Source: Micrasema longulum (lineage: Eukaryota; Arthropoda; Insecta; Trichoptera; Brachycentridae). From it: DNA of 64,000 nt. Shown in pieces: positions 43,164 through 55,290 of the stretch. Positions within the stretch are counted from its first letter, which is position 1, and the number at the start of each line of letters is the position of its first letter. The stretch is taken from NCBI GenBank assembly GCA_022494885.1, contig JAGVSM010000882.1:44096-108095 (forward strand). The letters are read 5' to 3'. The notes beneath the pieces were generated by a model that worked only from the letters and a program-made list of their open reading frames with translations, did no database searches and had not been told where the DNA came from. Both the position numbers and the translations under genes were made by a program.

Positions 43164-46100
43164 CTGCAACCAAAAAAGAATTGGCTTATTTTGTGAAATT
43201 GAATAAGAGAGAGTATGTTTTGAAGTTACACGTCTATTGATATATGATTTTTTATTATATTTAAAAAAATGTTTAATACGTTTTTTCTTAATTGAAAATT
43301 AATTTCAATCTTTTATTTAGGTCAATAACATTTACGTATACATTAGTATTTTCCTGAGCTTTCAATTTAGCCCGATTTACTTCCTTAAAAAAAAATCTCC
43401 CTCTATTCGAGGAGAAACAGTGACCTCTGAATATACAGACATATTTAAAAAAAAAAATTTTTTCTCATTTTTTGTGGTAAACAAGGTTTATATTTACTGC
43501 AATAGATATGTTTCTTTTAGCTGCGCTAACTATTATTTGAGGATCTTTGGGGATAGTGATATGGACTCAGGAACTTTTTCGCGTTTGCTTTATGTCTTCT
43601 GCCTCCTGGAAAATACGAACTCAATCAGGAAAAGCCAGACCGGCATTCAGTGCTCGACATTTTGTAAATATGTGCCTGATCATATCATAATATGCGAGAC
43701 CGGCCAACGAGAAATCGTTCTCTTTTCCACGCCAGTTGCCTTCGACTAATATGGGACATTAAATCAAAAAGCTCCTTTTTAAAAATAATTTAAGATTATT
43801 ATTTGTTTGTTTACAATATATGTACATAAGAGGTAATACTGAGTTTTCAAAAAATAATAATAAGATAGCAATGAAATACATATTAATGGTAAGAATTGTA
43901 AACAAAAATTCCCACAAAGGCATGGCCTGTTCGTGGGTATACAAAAAATGTTTATAATTTTTTTACTCCTATAATAAATAAACACATAGACAAGTATAAA
44001 ATTTTTGTATAACATAAGAAAGATAAAATAAATGTATTCTGTAAAAGGTAAGGTCGTTAGGAGGTAGTTATTTATTTTTTAATAATTAAAAAACAATAAA
44101 AAATTAAAATATTTCTTTTTATTAAAGGACAACAAAATATACCATAGGAAATATATATATATATATATATATATGTAAATATATATATATATATATATTT
44201 ACATATACACACATAAACATATATGCATACACAAATACACATTCATACATATATACGCGAACAGATATATAATTGATAGTAAAATAATGAAAACTAATAA
44301 ATAAAATGAAAAATAGCAAGTAAAAATTTTGCGCTTGTGACGTCTCCATCGCAATTTTAAAATGTTTTTTAAAACAATATTTTGTTTCGTTGAAAAAAAT
44401 CCTGCTAAAGTTTTTATCGTATGATGAGCAAACACGATAAATGTATTATTTTTTACCCAGATTCGATAGTTGAAGATACGGTGAAAAAATATGTTTTAGT
44501 CTGCTTTTGAATCTGAGTATTCTAAATTTTATTAGTGATAACAGTTCAGAAGAATCAATTTTGTTATTGCTCCATATTTAACACAGAGTTAACTAATGCA
44601 AATATAGTACTAACAAAATATAAACACTCGTTCAGCAACACAAATTAACTGTATTGTCTCATTTGTATAAACCGCCATTGGTAAAAAGCAATATAATGTA
44701 ATTGCGCCAAAAATATTTAATGATTTAATGCCAAATATAAAAGACTTAAAATGTAAAACAAATTTTAAAATAAAAATAACTGCACATATAAATAGTGCAG
44801 CGAGAGATTTTTTTGAAAAATATATGTAGATTTATGAACTCAGTACTTTATATAATTGGTACACATATTATTTATATTCTTATGTATTACATTACTTTAA
44901 TTATATATTATACTATATTATTTAAATATAAGTAACATGTATTCTTGGCACACATGTTTACTTTATATTTGTATATTTTTTTTAAATATATATATTTGGA
45001 CCCCTGTATTTAGTAGCCTTAAGTGTCATGTACAAGGCTGAGGTACTCGGAAAAAAAAAAAGTTTTTGCTTGTCTTGGAAATGGGTTGTTCGATCACTGA
45101 TTTTGGTTTATTACCTTTATGAGTCCAATCACCATTTTTGCAAAGTTCAAGAACAATGGCGCGTGATAACTACTTTTAACCACAGTGTGGATATCTGTTA
45201 AGGATATTCCAACTTTCCTGCATTCTGCTTCAAGATTATGGCGTTGCAAACTGAAAAATGGGCACTTAAATAACAGATGTTTTATACTCTGTGAAGAAAT
45301 ATCATCGCACGGACAATAGTTATCATTCCTTAATTTAAACCTATATAGATAACTTCTCATAGCTCCGTGTCCGGTAAAAATTTGGGTCGTTTCGAAAGTA
45401 CTTGGGTGATGATGACGGAAGTTTATATTTGTATAACGACGATTATCAATTTCTTACATTTGATTAGCTAGGCATTTACAATTAAGTAGTTTTATTTATT
45501 TTTTGTAATTGTTATATTAGCATAGAACTACTTATACTTTAAAAGATAAGAAATCTACAACTTAAAACAGGCTGAGCCATGTTAGATGGAGACTATCCTA
45601 AACATAGAACACTCTGTTTTCACTTTTCTATTCAATAGTTTTATATGGATTTCCTGTTATTAAATATGTTGACTGATATTATGCAATAAATTTATAAAAT
45701 AATAATTGTTTTATATGGTCAATTCGAAGAGTATTCAGAGACGTGAAGTGAATTATTGTTAGGATTATTTTAGTAGAAAATATTTTTAAAATTGAAGTTC
45801 CATTAATTTCTTAAATTGATCAATGCGGAAGTGCAGTAGTTTTTTAAAATTTTTTATTTGTTAATAGACTGTTAAACTGAGTAAAAAAATATTTTTTTAA
45901 ATTTTTATATATCGTATTATCGGCGCTACGATTTTTCAAAGTTTTGTATTTCTGAAATAACTCCGCGTGTAACGTCAGAGGTTCATTTCCGCTTATTCTC
46001 ATTCAGTTCTTCCCATTGGTCCAGAAGCGACAAGCAGACCGGAAATCTTCCATAGCTCTCAAATCATAGGTTGATTCACATGAACCAGTGACGTCATTAA

Positions 46101-46702
46101 AAATAGTGCGTTTTTATCAAAATATTTTTTATTATTTTTTCTGTACATTTTCAAGAAACTTTGCCGTACAATTTAATGCTTTAATTTTTACCCCGCGTAA
46201 GAAAAAAAAATTGTATCCAATTCCCCGTAGGGCTGAAGTTCCTCATTGTTAATCCCAAATATTTCATACTGATAATACTCTCCAGTAAGATGCAGGTACA
46301 ATTTACTTTATTTTGGCAATAATTGAGTCTTAATTCACAACCAGATTGAGGTTGTCCTGCCGACTAAAAATTAGTTTGAAATATTAAGTCGAGATAATCT
46401 AACACCAGATCATATCCCGACAAATATGTCAGAATGATGTAGTCGTGCGTTAGAATCTACGTCTTCGATACGTTCTCAAACAGTCTTACCAGCAATCTTG
46501 TCCTCGCAGTTGAAGTTGGTTCTAGGGATGACGTTGAGGACCGGGTAGTCTCTCTCCGGCTCTCCCGGCACGGAGAGTCGGATGTCCCACCCAGCTCCGT
46601 CGTCATCCCTGTTGTAGTGGCCGCTGCTCCCGTGGTCGTGGCTGTGCTCATGGCCCTGTTGCCCGGCGGCCGCGGCTACCAGGGAGAGAATCAGGACCCA
46701 AA
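38638..46702 (-). CDS. CPAP1-type chitin-binding protein with very long Gln/Asn-rich tail (5' end incomplete)
   Basis: Whole-gene entry: at least 1,579 residues from two exons, with the initiating ATG in an unrecognised upstream exon (phase 1 acceptor at 46703). Order: hydrophobic signal-peptide core WVLILSLVAAAAG; His-rich HEHSHDHG; a CPAP1-like lead 'VPGEPERDYPVLNVIPRTNF'; one CBM14 (peritrophin-A) domain with its six cysteines (FNC, ARC, RVC, FLC, LVC, VRC) and the aromatic signature YYADEEARC / FLCPNGTLF / CDWW; then a huge low-complexity region. Such single-domain proteins are secreted and bind chitin in cuticle or tracheal lining. The domain is certain; which CPAP1 orthologue group it belongs to is not. 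The normal CPAP1 length is a few hundred residues, so this is unusually long. Confidence 0.9.
43625..43775 (+). repeat. Interspersed repeat R4 (copy 2)
   Basis: Second copy of the 21605-21752 repeat (CTCTTTTCCACGCCAGTTGC...TAATATGGGACATTAAATC). Confidence 0.5.
44146..44215. repeat. (TA)n microsatellite with palindromic centre
   Basis: Two (AT)n runs joined by GTAAATATAT, mirrored by ATATATTTACAT. Confidence 0.85.
44590..45062 (+). pseudogene. LINE 3' fragment
   Basis: One frame reads NVIAPKIFNDLMPNIKDLK and ITAHINSAARDFFEKYM to a stop at about 44830, the LINE C-terminal pattern. A 3' UTR ends ...CAAGGCTGAGGTACTCGG followed by A(11). Confidence 0.7.
45075..45430 (-). pseudogene. LINE fragment with CCHC-like motif
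   Basis: The minus strand reads HHHPSTFETTQIFTGHGAMR, SYLYRFKLRNDNYCPCDDIS and IKHLLFKCPFFSLQRHNLE. The C-x-C...H...C spacing after 'TGHG...YL.RF' is the end of R1/I-group LINE proteins. No intact upstream domain. Confidence 0.75.
45470..45710 (+). repeat. Interspersed repeat R3 (copy 1)
   Basis: Shares ...TAAAGAACTACTTATACTTTAAAA...GAGCCATGTTAGATGGAGAC TATCCTAA...GCAATAAATTTATAAAATAA with 48290-48640. Probably a LINE 3' UTR. Confidence 0.55.
46490..46702 (-). CDS. Chitin-binding protein, 5' coding exon (signal peptide and first half of CBM14)
   Basis: Acceptor GTCCTACAG, donor GTAAGA; phase 1 in, 1 out. Encodes the signal-peptide core, a His/Ser-rich spacer, 'WDIRLSVPGEPERDYPVLN' and the first cysteine of the domain (FNCEDKIAG). 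GC-rich compared with the surrounding intron DNA. The longer ATG open frame here (STATTTGAAATTTG...) is a different frame of the same bases and not the protein. Confidence 0.88.
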
Positions 46703-46772
46703 CTGTAGGACAAACAATCGTGGCTTGACATCAAAAGATAAATGGCTTAGAGCATTATGCAAATTAACAGTG

Positions 46773-47060
46773 AGATAGGGAAATATCACATACTACGAAT
46801 ACCGATAAAAATATATGAAATGGCTTTGAAATAATGAATTATGTTTTTCAAATTTTCATATATAAATTTGAAAAAGAAATTTAAAAAAAATATTTCACTT
46901 GAAAAACGCGCTATGTTTGACCTTGATATTTGTGACGTCAAGATTCGTGACAATCTTCTAAATAAATTTGAATGGTCAGGAACAAATAAACATGAATCGT
47001 GACGTATTAGGGGCGTGGCCAAGGGATGACCGTTTTTGTGGGAATTAAAATTTTTAAAAT
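46773..47060 (+). repeat. Interspersed repeat R5 (copy 2)
   Basis: GGGAAATATCACATACTACG AATACCGATAAAAATAT to GGGGCGTGGCC; second copy of R5, located just beyond the first known exon of the chitin-binding gene. Confidence 0.75.
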
Positions 47061-47874
47061 AATTATAATGTATGTAAATATTGTTTTTTGTAAATGCCCA
47101 ACTACGCCTAGCGGCGCTATTGCTAAGCTCTTCTTATTTTATGTAGCTCAATCACACGTGCTTAAAAACATACTAAGCATTTGAGCGACCACAATGAACA
47201 TGCTTAAGTTATCGCAGTCATAAGTCAACGCGTGTGTAATCTCTAAGTCAACGCTCGTGTCGGTTAGTTTTTTGTTTTCCTCGTAAATAAATACAGTTCA
47301 CTGGCGAATAATTTGCGTTTACCATAATAAAGAATACAATTAATTGCATTTGCAAAAAAGTAAGGAGTATCTAATACGAAAAAGTGAAAATTAAATTACA
47401 ATTACTATGGCGACTGCTTTTTTTGACATTTGGCTTGCCAACCGCCGGCTAAATGCAATAAATAGCATGATAAATAATAAATAAATAAATAAAAATAGCA
47501 GTTTTGGAATATTTTCCATATTGACACTTGACACCGGTAAAATTTAAATTGTGATTGCGCAGCAGGATTATACGTCGCGAAACGTAAATATTTTGACATG
47601 CAATATTAGGTGTTCACGGATGTTCCATTGTGATAGCGAATAAGATAAACAACCACGGTGAGAAATTATTATCGCGTCGCTTATTAGCACGTCGATAGTT
47701 ATTTGTGATTGAGCTACTGAGGGCGCCCATCGAGTCGAAATGGATTCTTTTATTATTACACACACATAACCGTCTTATCAATCGGCCCTGACAAAGACTC
47801 TTATTGACTTTTGTCTATGTATACAAATATACCTATTAGTATTAATGTTTTGCCTTAAAAATTATGAGGGTGTT

Positions 47875-48010
47875 AGAAGCGAACTTAATAATCTCATATT
47901 CCCTTCTCAAAAAGATTTTCCCTCTCTGTTGCAACAAATTTAAGTATAAACAACTCCCTAGGGAGAAAATTCAGCCAGTCTGCAAGCATTTGGACATACT
48001 CAAAACATTG
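47875..48010 (+). repeat. R1 repeat, right arm
   Basis: CTGTTGCAACAAATTTAAGT...CAACTCCCTAGGGAG...GCAAGCATTTGGACATACTC AAAACATTGTT: one complete terminal arm of R1. Confidence 0.65.
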
Positions 48011-48289
48011 TTAGAAATCTCCATTGAAGGCGTTACTGAGATATTTGCGAAGTTGAAAAAAGTATTGTGAGATTTGTAATTATGCTTCACCAACTCAATG
48101 GAGAATGCTAAGTTTGCGGTGTCAAGTAGTGTAATGAAAATCTGTTTTGCAAGATTTAGAGACGGTTTTGAATTACGCAATTCTTAAGGAAGGAAGGTTT
48201 TTATTTAAAGTTTATTTTGGCTTAAAAAACAAATTTTCCGTTTTTGGAGGATTTCTAAGTTTGCTTTGAAAACATGGGTTGTTTTTTTT

Positions 48290-48640
48290 GTAGATATTTT
48301 ACTATATTATTTATGTTTAGATAACATCATGTATTCTTAGCACATATATATACTTTATATTTATATAATAATGATTATTAAATTCATACATTTGATTAGA
48401 TATGGATTTATAATTAAGTAGTTTTAGTATTTTTTTGTTATTTTTATATTAGTAAAGAACTACTTATACTTTAAAATATAAAAATATCTCCATCTTAGAA
48501 GAGTCTGAGCCATGTTAGATGGAGACTATCCTAACCGTATTCATTATCTAATCTACTAGTTTCACATAGATTCCCTGGTATTAAATATGTATACTTATTT
48601 ATGCAATAAATTTATAAAATAAATAAAACAATTATACATA
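48290..48640 (+). repeat. Interspersed repeat R3 (copy 2)
   Basis: Second copy of the 45470-45710 repeat with the same GCAATAAATTTATAAAATAA ending. Confidence 0.55.
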
Positions 48641-48737
48641 CAATCTTATACAAATAAATTTATGTTTGGATAATTTATATAGCGCCAGTTTCGTGAAAAT
48701 CACCTTAAGAGCGCTGTACAATACATAAATATCCCAG

Positions 48738-49162
48738 CACGTCTTTCAGCTACAGAGCGCATGGACGGTTGGGATTCTAGTTCCTCGTCTCTAATTATGA
48801 CATATAATAATTATGATATATAGGAGCTAGATAAAAGCACGTCTTGCAGCTACAGAGCGCATGGACAGTAAGAAATCCAGCCCCTTTTTAAATTTTTTAT
48901 TTTTTTATTTGACAATGAAGTTTAGAGTTTAAGTGATATTTTAAAAAACGAAATGAAAAACAAATTTACAAAAATAGAAGTTAGATTAAAACAAGTACTG
49001 CAGCCACTGAGCGCATCGACGGTTGAAATTCTAGAGCCCATTTACTAAATTTAGATTTTTAATAGTTGATAACATTTACATAATATAATTTATATAATAT
49101 GAAAGCTACCATCACAAAAAGTCTTGCAGCTACAAAGCGCATCGACGAGTGGAATTTTAGCA
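48738..49162 (+). repeat. Four-copy degenerate tandem repeat
   Basis: Units near 48738, 48836, 48992 and 49118 share GTCTTGCAGCTACAGAGCGC AT(G/C)GACGGTT...ATTCTAG with spacers of about 55-110 bases. The block follows a TATAGCGCC...GAGCGCTGTACA motif shared with the LINE 3' UTR at 3905-4000, so it may be a repeat-bearing LINE 3' UTR. Confidence 0.7.
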
Positions 49163-49489
49163 ACATAAGAATGATTTTAAAAAGTTTAGAATAAAAACAT
49201 TAAAAAAAAACACAATAATAATACATCGAGCAAAGAACTAGTAAGTATAGCAATTAAGTGAACATGTAACAGCACAAAAAGTAAACGATAAAAGACTAAA
49301 CAAAAACAGCATTCCTTTACTTATTATTAAGGTTAACAAGATGATAGACAATACTCGAACTCAAAGAGTCCTTGTTAATTGAAAAAAAAAAAACAATATT
49401 TTTTACATATTTAATACAGCAATTTACAATTAATTATTAATGCAACAAATTCATTGAGTAGTAAAAGTAAACAAACATATTTTTTTTTG

Positions 49490-49990
49490 TTGGTGGTTCA
49501 TTTAAACCGATAGGGATAGTTTCCCCGTTCTAAGGCAGTAAATGATGTATTTTATAATAATATTAAAAAGTAATTACAGTTTTATTATTATGTGTGCTTT
49601 TTCAGTCTTAAAAGTAAATGATAAATATACAATAAAAACATAAATAATACCAAAATCTCTATATCCTAAGTCTTAAGTCATTACTAGTAAAACAAGAAAT
49701 CAGCTTACGCCCTTCTACATCGGACAACAATTTCTCCGACTCCCTCCGACCAATATAGATTAAAAATGCAGTCAACACCTTCCTCAGCCTGGCAATCCCA
49801 CCACATTTCCATGAATCTGGGATAAGGTTATATATCCTCGGGCCTATATAGTATTGCTGCCTTTGAGCCAAAAAAGTATTAACTCCTATCTGTAGAATCA
49901 GATCCTTATTGGAGTGTCTAGTATTATGAACATGATAAACCGTTGCGAATTTTTCCCTGTTTTAGGTAGGGTCTATTGTCCTTTTCCTAG
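49490..49990 (-). pseudogene. LINE 3' fragment
   Basis: The minus strand reads KFATVYHVHNTRHSNKDLIL, QRQQYYIGPRIYNLIPDSW and IYIGRRESEKLL: a LINE C-terminus ('YN+R+......Y.GP.IYN.+P'), then about 170 bases of 3' UTR. Confidence 0.8.
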
Positions 49991-51414
49991 TACATAACTG
50001 TAAAAACATTTGGTTCACATTTGGTTGTTCCCTGGGAGATGATAGTAGATGCGCATCTGTGTGCGTAGGTAGGTACCAAGAGATCTATCCGCTGCTTGTC
50101 AATTTATATAGGTACCTACCGCACTATTTTGATATAAAAATACAACAGAAAACGCTGTGTTACTTCGTTTGGAAAATTCTTTGAATTCCGCTTCTGTAAA
50201 ACTAACGCTTGGAAACCAAAATGGTTTATTTATTGTTTATTTATTTATTGTTTTTTAAGAAACAAACTGTCGACAATGATATAGTGACATTAAAAAAAAC
50301 AGTTTAAAGACAGACCAGCAAAGTTTCTAAATCAGAATCATACATATTATTTAATTGTGTTACAACAAAAGGGTGTGTTATGTGTATTTGTATGAGAGTA
50401 AGTGTAGATTGTAGATGTGTGTTTATGTGTATAGTCTAGAAGTAAGTGCTCAGGTGTGTGTAAGTGTGAGCATCATTAGATAAGTGGAATCGTATCGCAG
50501 CCATAAATAAGGAGTCTTAATTTATTTTTAAATAAATTAAGGGGCATGTAAAATATATCAATAGATGAAAAAAAGGCATAGAAAATAATAATCATTCTGA
50601 TTCAATTAAAATATTTGATTCTCGTAATATTAATTTAAAAAGAATGACATTTGTCGGATCTAAGCTGCCGACTGCGACCGTAGCCCGTCGGTTGGCGGTT
50701 GCGGCTCACGGCCTCAGCATCTTAACTTGATTACAAATTAATGGAGATTGTCGATAGATAAACATTAAATAGTAAATAAAAATCAGTAGCTCGTAATTCT
50801 AGTGCCGAGATGCCTATCTTACAATATGTTACGTTTTAATATAAGCTTTTATTAATTCGTAAGACATTCTTTAGAGACGTACTCTGTCGGGTATGGTGGT
50901 ACGGTAAGCATTGAAATTTTTATAATTTTAAATGAAACATGCAGTATGCAATATTTATTTATTTCAATTATCAAACAAAGATGTAAATACAAATAAGAAG
51001 ACCTAACTACGTTGACTAAATGGACAAATACAAACTTAGAGTTATTAGAGTTAATTACTAAGTAAAATTATTATGCCTACCGGTTCTCAGGTTTTGGTAT
51101 ACAACCCTTCGTCAGAGCGAAATAATAAATATCCGTTTAAATAAATGAAATAAAAATATTTGATTATTTAAGATTTTTATATTTTTGTATTATTACTATA
51201 AAAAACAACAGATTATTTTATAAAAATGTTTAAAAAAATACACACATCCCGTTAAAACTTTACATAAATACAATGATGTAACATATTACAAAATAAAGAG
51301 CGAAACATAAAATATTAAATAAGATAAAAATAGCAGAGTAATGTAAGAAGGTTGGAAATGAGGAAAAAAGTGGAGGAGAGGATTTTTTATAATATACTCG
51401 TAGTTGAACAATTC

Positions 51415-52390
51415 GAAATTTATTTAAATATTGACACAAACCGACGACATTGGATTATTCTATAAAAATCAAACAGATGTATTAACCAACAATGACATAA
51501 ACGAAGATCATAATGAAAAAAAATGCAATATTATCCATTTTGAACATATAAAAAAATGTCATAAAGTAGATGCTTACATACTCGTAAATAATAAACGAAT
51601 AACTAAAATAGAACATGTTAAATACTTAGGACTAACAATAGACAGACAATTCATATCAACGATTTAATTAGCAAAGTGGCGACTTTATCGAGTCTTTTTT
51701 TTTAAAATCAAAAACTTTGTTTCAATAAAGGAAAAAAAAATATGTATGAAACCTATGTAAAAACTAAAATATGTTATATGCAACTACAATGGGGAGCAGG
51801 AAATCAAAATAACATAAACAGACTACAAAGACAGGAAAAGAAAATATTAAAGTTAGTATATGACCTACCCTATCTAACAGCAACTAAAGAACTTTTTAAA
51901 CAAACTAAACAATTAAATGTAACTGAACTCTTTAAACTAGAATCCGTAAAATTTATTCATAAATTAGCCACTGATGTAATTGTAGACGAAGAATTAAAAT
52001 TGGTGTGAAGTGGGTCAATAATGCGATATCACGCAGCGGGCTTGTGGTTTGCACGTGCATAACGGTCCAGTCTGAGTGAATGTGCGGTAGGTACAATCGT
52101 ATTTTAAATTTGATCGTCCAAAAAACTATTGCTAAAATTAAATGAAAAAAAAACCTATAACTTCTCCTTCAAATTAATTTTTTAAAGAACTAGATTTTCC
52201 CTCAATTGATGACATCTTTAAAAAAGCATATTTTATACAAACTTACAAAGAAAAAAACTACGCTAATTAAGAAAAGTCTCAAAACCCTAGATTTCCAAAT
52301 AATTTAATTTTACATAGATGCAACTTACAACTGCAGTTTAAATCTATGTAAATATAATATATGAATATTTGTTATTAATTTATGTTGTAT
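51415..52390 (+). pseudogene. LINE fragment (longest of its subfamily)
   Basis: The first frame carries reverse-transcriptase palm/thumb sequence: KKCNIIHFEHIKKCH, ILVNNKRITKIEHVKYLGLT ID. After a stop and frameshift it continues YVKTKICYMQLQWGAG, NRLQRQEKKILKLVYDLPYL and SVKFIHKLATDVIVDEELKL. Dead. Used as the empty-site reference for the MITE at 27311-27843. Confidence 0.82.
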
Positions 52391-52849
52391 TAAAACAAGT
52401 GTTACGAAGTTTATGCGTGTTGTTTTCGATAAATCGTGGATCAATAATTTTGCAATGCAGAATCCTTGGTGAATTTAGAAATGGCTCTAACTGCTTCTTG
52501 TCGCATTTTCATAATTTATCTGAATAAAATTAGAATTACGCCTTATAAAACACGTTTTAAAGCCTTTTTAATTGCAATCGTCCGATCAATTCAACCAGTG
52601 CGTAGTCCTTAACTCCTATTGTATTTTTTTCTTCAATCTTCTGTAGATTTCACACGAATATTGACAATACAATAAGTAACAGCAGATTACAATATAAAAC
52701 AAATAAAACATTAATTATTTTTACCAAAGACACGAGTTTTAAAATACATTTTTGTATACAAAAAAATGCGTTCTTACAATTTACCCAAACATAAAAATTT
52801 TTGGGGGCATTTTTAACTAGTTATAAATAACTCACTATTAGAAGACGGG

Positions 52850-52945
52850 AATCGAGTTGGGGTAGAGTGGAATTCGAACTCCGAACCTCTGATCCTCGAG
52901 TCCGCGACACTAGCCACGGGACCATCACCCGGGTTTAATTAATAA
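52850..52945 (-). mobile_element. tRNA-derived SINE head
   Basis: On the minus strand ATGGTCCCGTGGCTAGTGTC followed by GGTTCGGAGTTCGAATTCC, the A- and B-box arrangement of a tRNA gene; no acceptor-stem pairing. Different from families A and B. Confidence 0.5.
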
Positions 52946-53264
52946 AAACACACCAAGTTTATATTTACACCTGATGATGGGTAATTCTGAATACCCGAAT
53001 CTGGTGTTTTTTATTAATATTAAACTTGTGTGTGGCTTAACAATGCAAAACGTTTTACTTATTTCATATTTGAAATTTAATTCCACAAGGTAAATTCCGA
53101 AATAATAAATAATTTTGTAAAATACACATTTCTAATATATATAAAAGTGTTGATACATAAATATCTGTACATGGGAAGATAAAACACTTTGAAAAAACAT
53201 TTGAAGTTAAACATGTAGAAATTATCGCAATAAGCTATTTTATACGTGAATAAAATACCGATAT

Positions 53265-53325
53265 CAACTTTCGTAGTATAAATCCTTTTTTAAGTTAAAA
53301 TAAAAATCTGAAGTCCACTTTTTTC
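53265..53325 (-). repeat. Short interspersed repeat R7 (copy 2)
   Basis: Reverse complement of the 25660-25735 motif. Confidence 0.45.
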
Positions 53326-54119
53326 AATGCCTTTCCCCTAGGGGAAAACGGATTTTTCCCGAAGTTTAAAAATAATGTATTACTTAAAAATGATAATTCC
53401 TTGTTTCTTTAATCATAGATTTTGGTCACTGAAGAAGCATCGTTAATTTCTGTTAATTATATTTTATAATTTTTAAACTTTTTATGAGTTTTAAACTAAC
53501 CACAGTTAAGGACTCGTCTTTCCCTACCTTTCCCTACGTATTTTTCTCCCAAATAAAAAGGTGAAATAAGCTTTAAAATAATAAAAAATAAGTTTGGAAA
53601 TGTTTAAAGTTAAAATAAATAGATCGGTTTATTTTCATCTAAAAGGGGAAATGAGTTGTTGAATACGCTCTGATGAACGATTAAAATGAATTTCATTTCG
53701 CTTATTAACTATTCTATCCCCTAAAAAAAATTATCCCCATTGACAGTATTTTCCTTTCCTAAAATCATTCCAACATCTGTTGAATTTGTCCGGCATTTAA
53801 ACGGTTTTCATCCGTTTTGATTAAGAGGAAACGCGGTCTCACGTTTCTTCATACAAACGTAGTCCAGTATTTTCTCCCTAGATTATGGCACTACAGCAGT
53901 GATATTTTTACACGCTATGGGTATTTACCACCGACGTGTATCATCGTTATGTTTTTTTAATAAATTGTTTCTTATGGTATCTTGGACTATCCAAAACCCA
54001 AAAGCCCAAAAAAGCGCATAGTTTTGTCTGCCGTCTTCAGACGTACGGTATAAATAAAATTCGAAAAATAATTTTTAAAAACGAAAAAAATTCCGACACT
54101 AAAAAATACGTTAAAATAT

Positions 54120-54280
54120 ATCTAGTTTTGAGGCGCGGAAAACGGGACAGCGAAACGTTGATTTTATCGATTTTTTTTTAAATCAGCCGTCGTGCAGTTG
54201 TCTTTTTTGCACTGTATCGGGGAGACATCTGCGAGAGAGTGACAGAAAGGCAATGTTCAAATTCCTATTTTGAATAAAAA
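54120..54280 (+). repeat. Interspersed repeat R6 (copy 1)
   Basis: GACAGCGAAACGTTGATTT...CGTGCAGTTGTCTTTT.(T/A)CGCACTGTATCG recurs at 58430-58570, with GAGAGAGTGAC.GAAA.GCAATG at the end. Non-coding. Confidence 0.6.
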
Positions 54281-55014
54281 AAATATAAAAAACTGATATT
54301 TCTTTACAAAAATGAGTATATTTGTTTAAATATTTAAAATAACTTCGTCGGTAACATATAATTGAACATGTTCAGAAGAAAAAATTGTATGCATATTCTG
54401 ATTTTAATACAAAAAGCTTAATTTTTTGCTTGTAGATAAAATTAAAGATAAATGTTAATTTTTCATTGTAATCGGGGCCCATATCATATTAAAAAATACG
54501 GATTGAAAATAATCTTTAAAGGGACACACACATGTAACATAAAATTCAAATTTTTATATATTTCTATAAAGTAAGTCAGACCGTAAAACTAATGTAAAAA
54601 CTTCCTTTTGAGTTTTTAATTAGGTAATTTCATCTTAGATTCGGGTAATTAAAACACCACGAATATAATATCAACCCACGCGTTATGAATAAAAAAACAG
54701 AACTGGCTTTATGGTGGATTTAATTTCTACAATTTAACAACTAAATTTCATGTTTTGACAGACTTTATAGGATTCATAAATAACTGACCTCGCTAAAGCT
54801 CAATATAAATAATGATCGTCTAAAAAATAATCTTGAATTATCATGATTTATTTTTCATTTAATTGGATTTTTTAAATGGTTGGAATTAATCTATCCAATA
54901 AATATCTTAATTAACGTATAGCATTTAAATTCACAGTGCCCTTAAAAGAAGAAAAAATATTTTCTATTTTTTTTTGCTATCTTTTTCAAAACTGGCTAGT
55001 TGTATTTTATTAGC

Positions 55015-55290
55015 TAGAAACCAAACAATGGCTCCGAGTCCCGGGCGGTCCTTAAATGGACCAGGGCTGGTATTCCAAACGAAATTATAGCGCGGTATAG
55101 CGCGTTTTTACGTACTAAATACGCATTATAGCTCGCTGTAAACGCGTTCGGAATACCAGCCCAGGCGAAGAATCTCCCGGCTCGACATAGAACTGTGGAG
55201 GAGCTGTTTTGCACTGCTCAAGATAGGGAAGCTTTCTCCCAAGTGATCGTCAACGTCGGGGGGACCCGACATGACACGTGAAGAAGAAGA
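55015..55290 (+). pseudogene. LINE 3' end with a MITE inside
   Basis: From 55165 one frame reads HRTVEELFCTAQDREAFSQV IVNVGGTRHDT and a stop, the usual end of an R1/RTE-type LINE protein, then GAAGAAGAAGAAGC. The upstream part is separated by the 97-bp MITE at 55067-55163. Confidence 0.65.
55067..55163. mobile_element. Tiny MITE with GGCTGGTATTCC ends
   Basis: 97 bp; GGCTGGTATTCCAAACG at the left and CG(T)TCGGAATACCAGCC at the right, flanked by CAG on each side. Internal TATAGCGCGGTATAGCGCG and a matching inverse (GCATTATAGCTCGC). Confidence 0.75.

Larger units (their letters stand above)
43164..46489 (-). other. Intron of the chitin-binding gene
   Basis: 3.3 kb intron. Contains an interspersed repeat shared with 21605-21752 (at 43625-43775), a (TA)n microsatellite (44146-44215), a plus-strand LINE 3' end (44590-45062), a minus-strand LINE fragment with a CCHC-type motif (45075-45430) and a repeat shared with 48290-48640 (45470-45710). 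From 45710 to 46489 I see nothing recognisable. Confidence 0.75.

Noticed and set aside
44122..44435. Open frames over the (TA)n tract
   Set aside because: Tyr/Ile/Met codon runs produced by the microsatellite.
46457..46651. Ser/Thr-rich minus-strand frame in the 5' chitin-binding exon
   Set aside because: Wrong frame; the frame with signal peptide and conserved cysteine is the one that splices in phase to the next exon.
53936..54181. 81-codon plus-strand frame
   Set aside because: Overlaps repeat R6 and has no conserved features.
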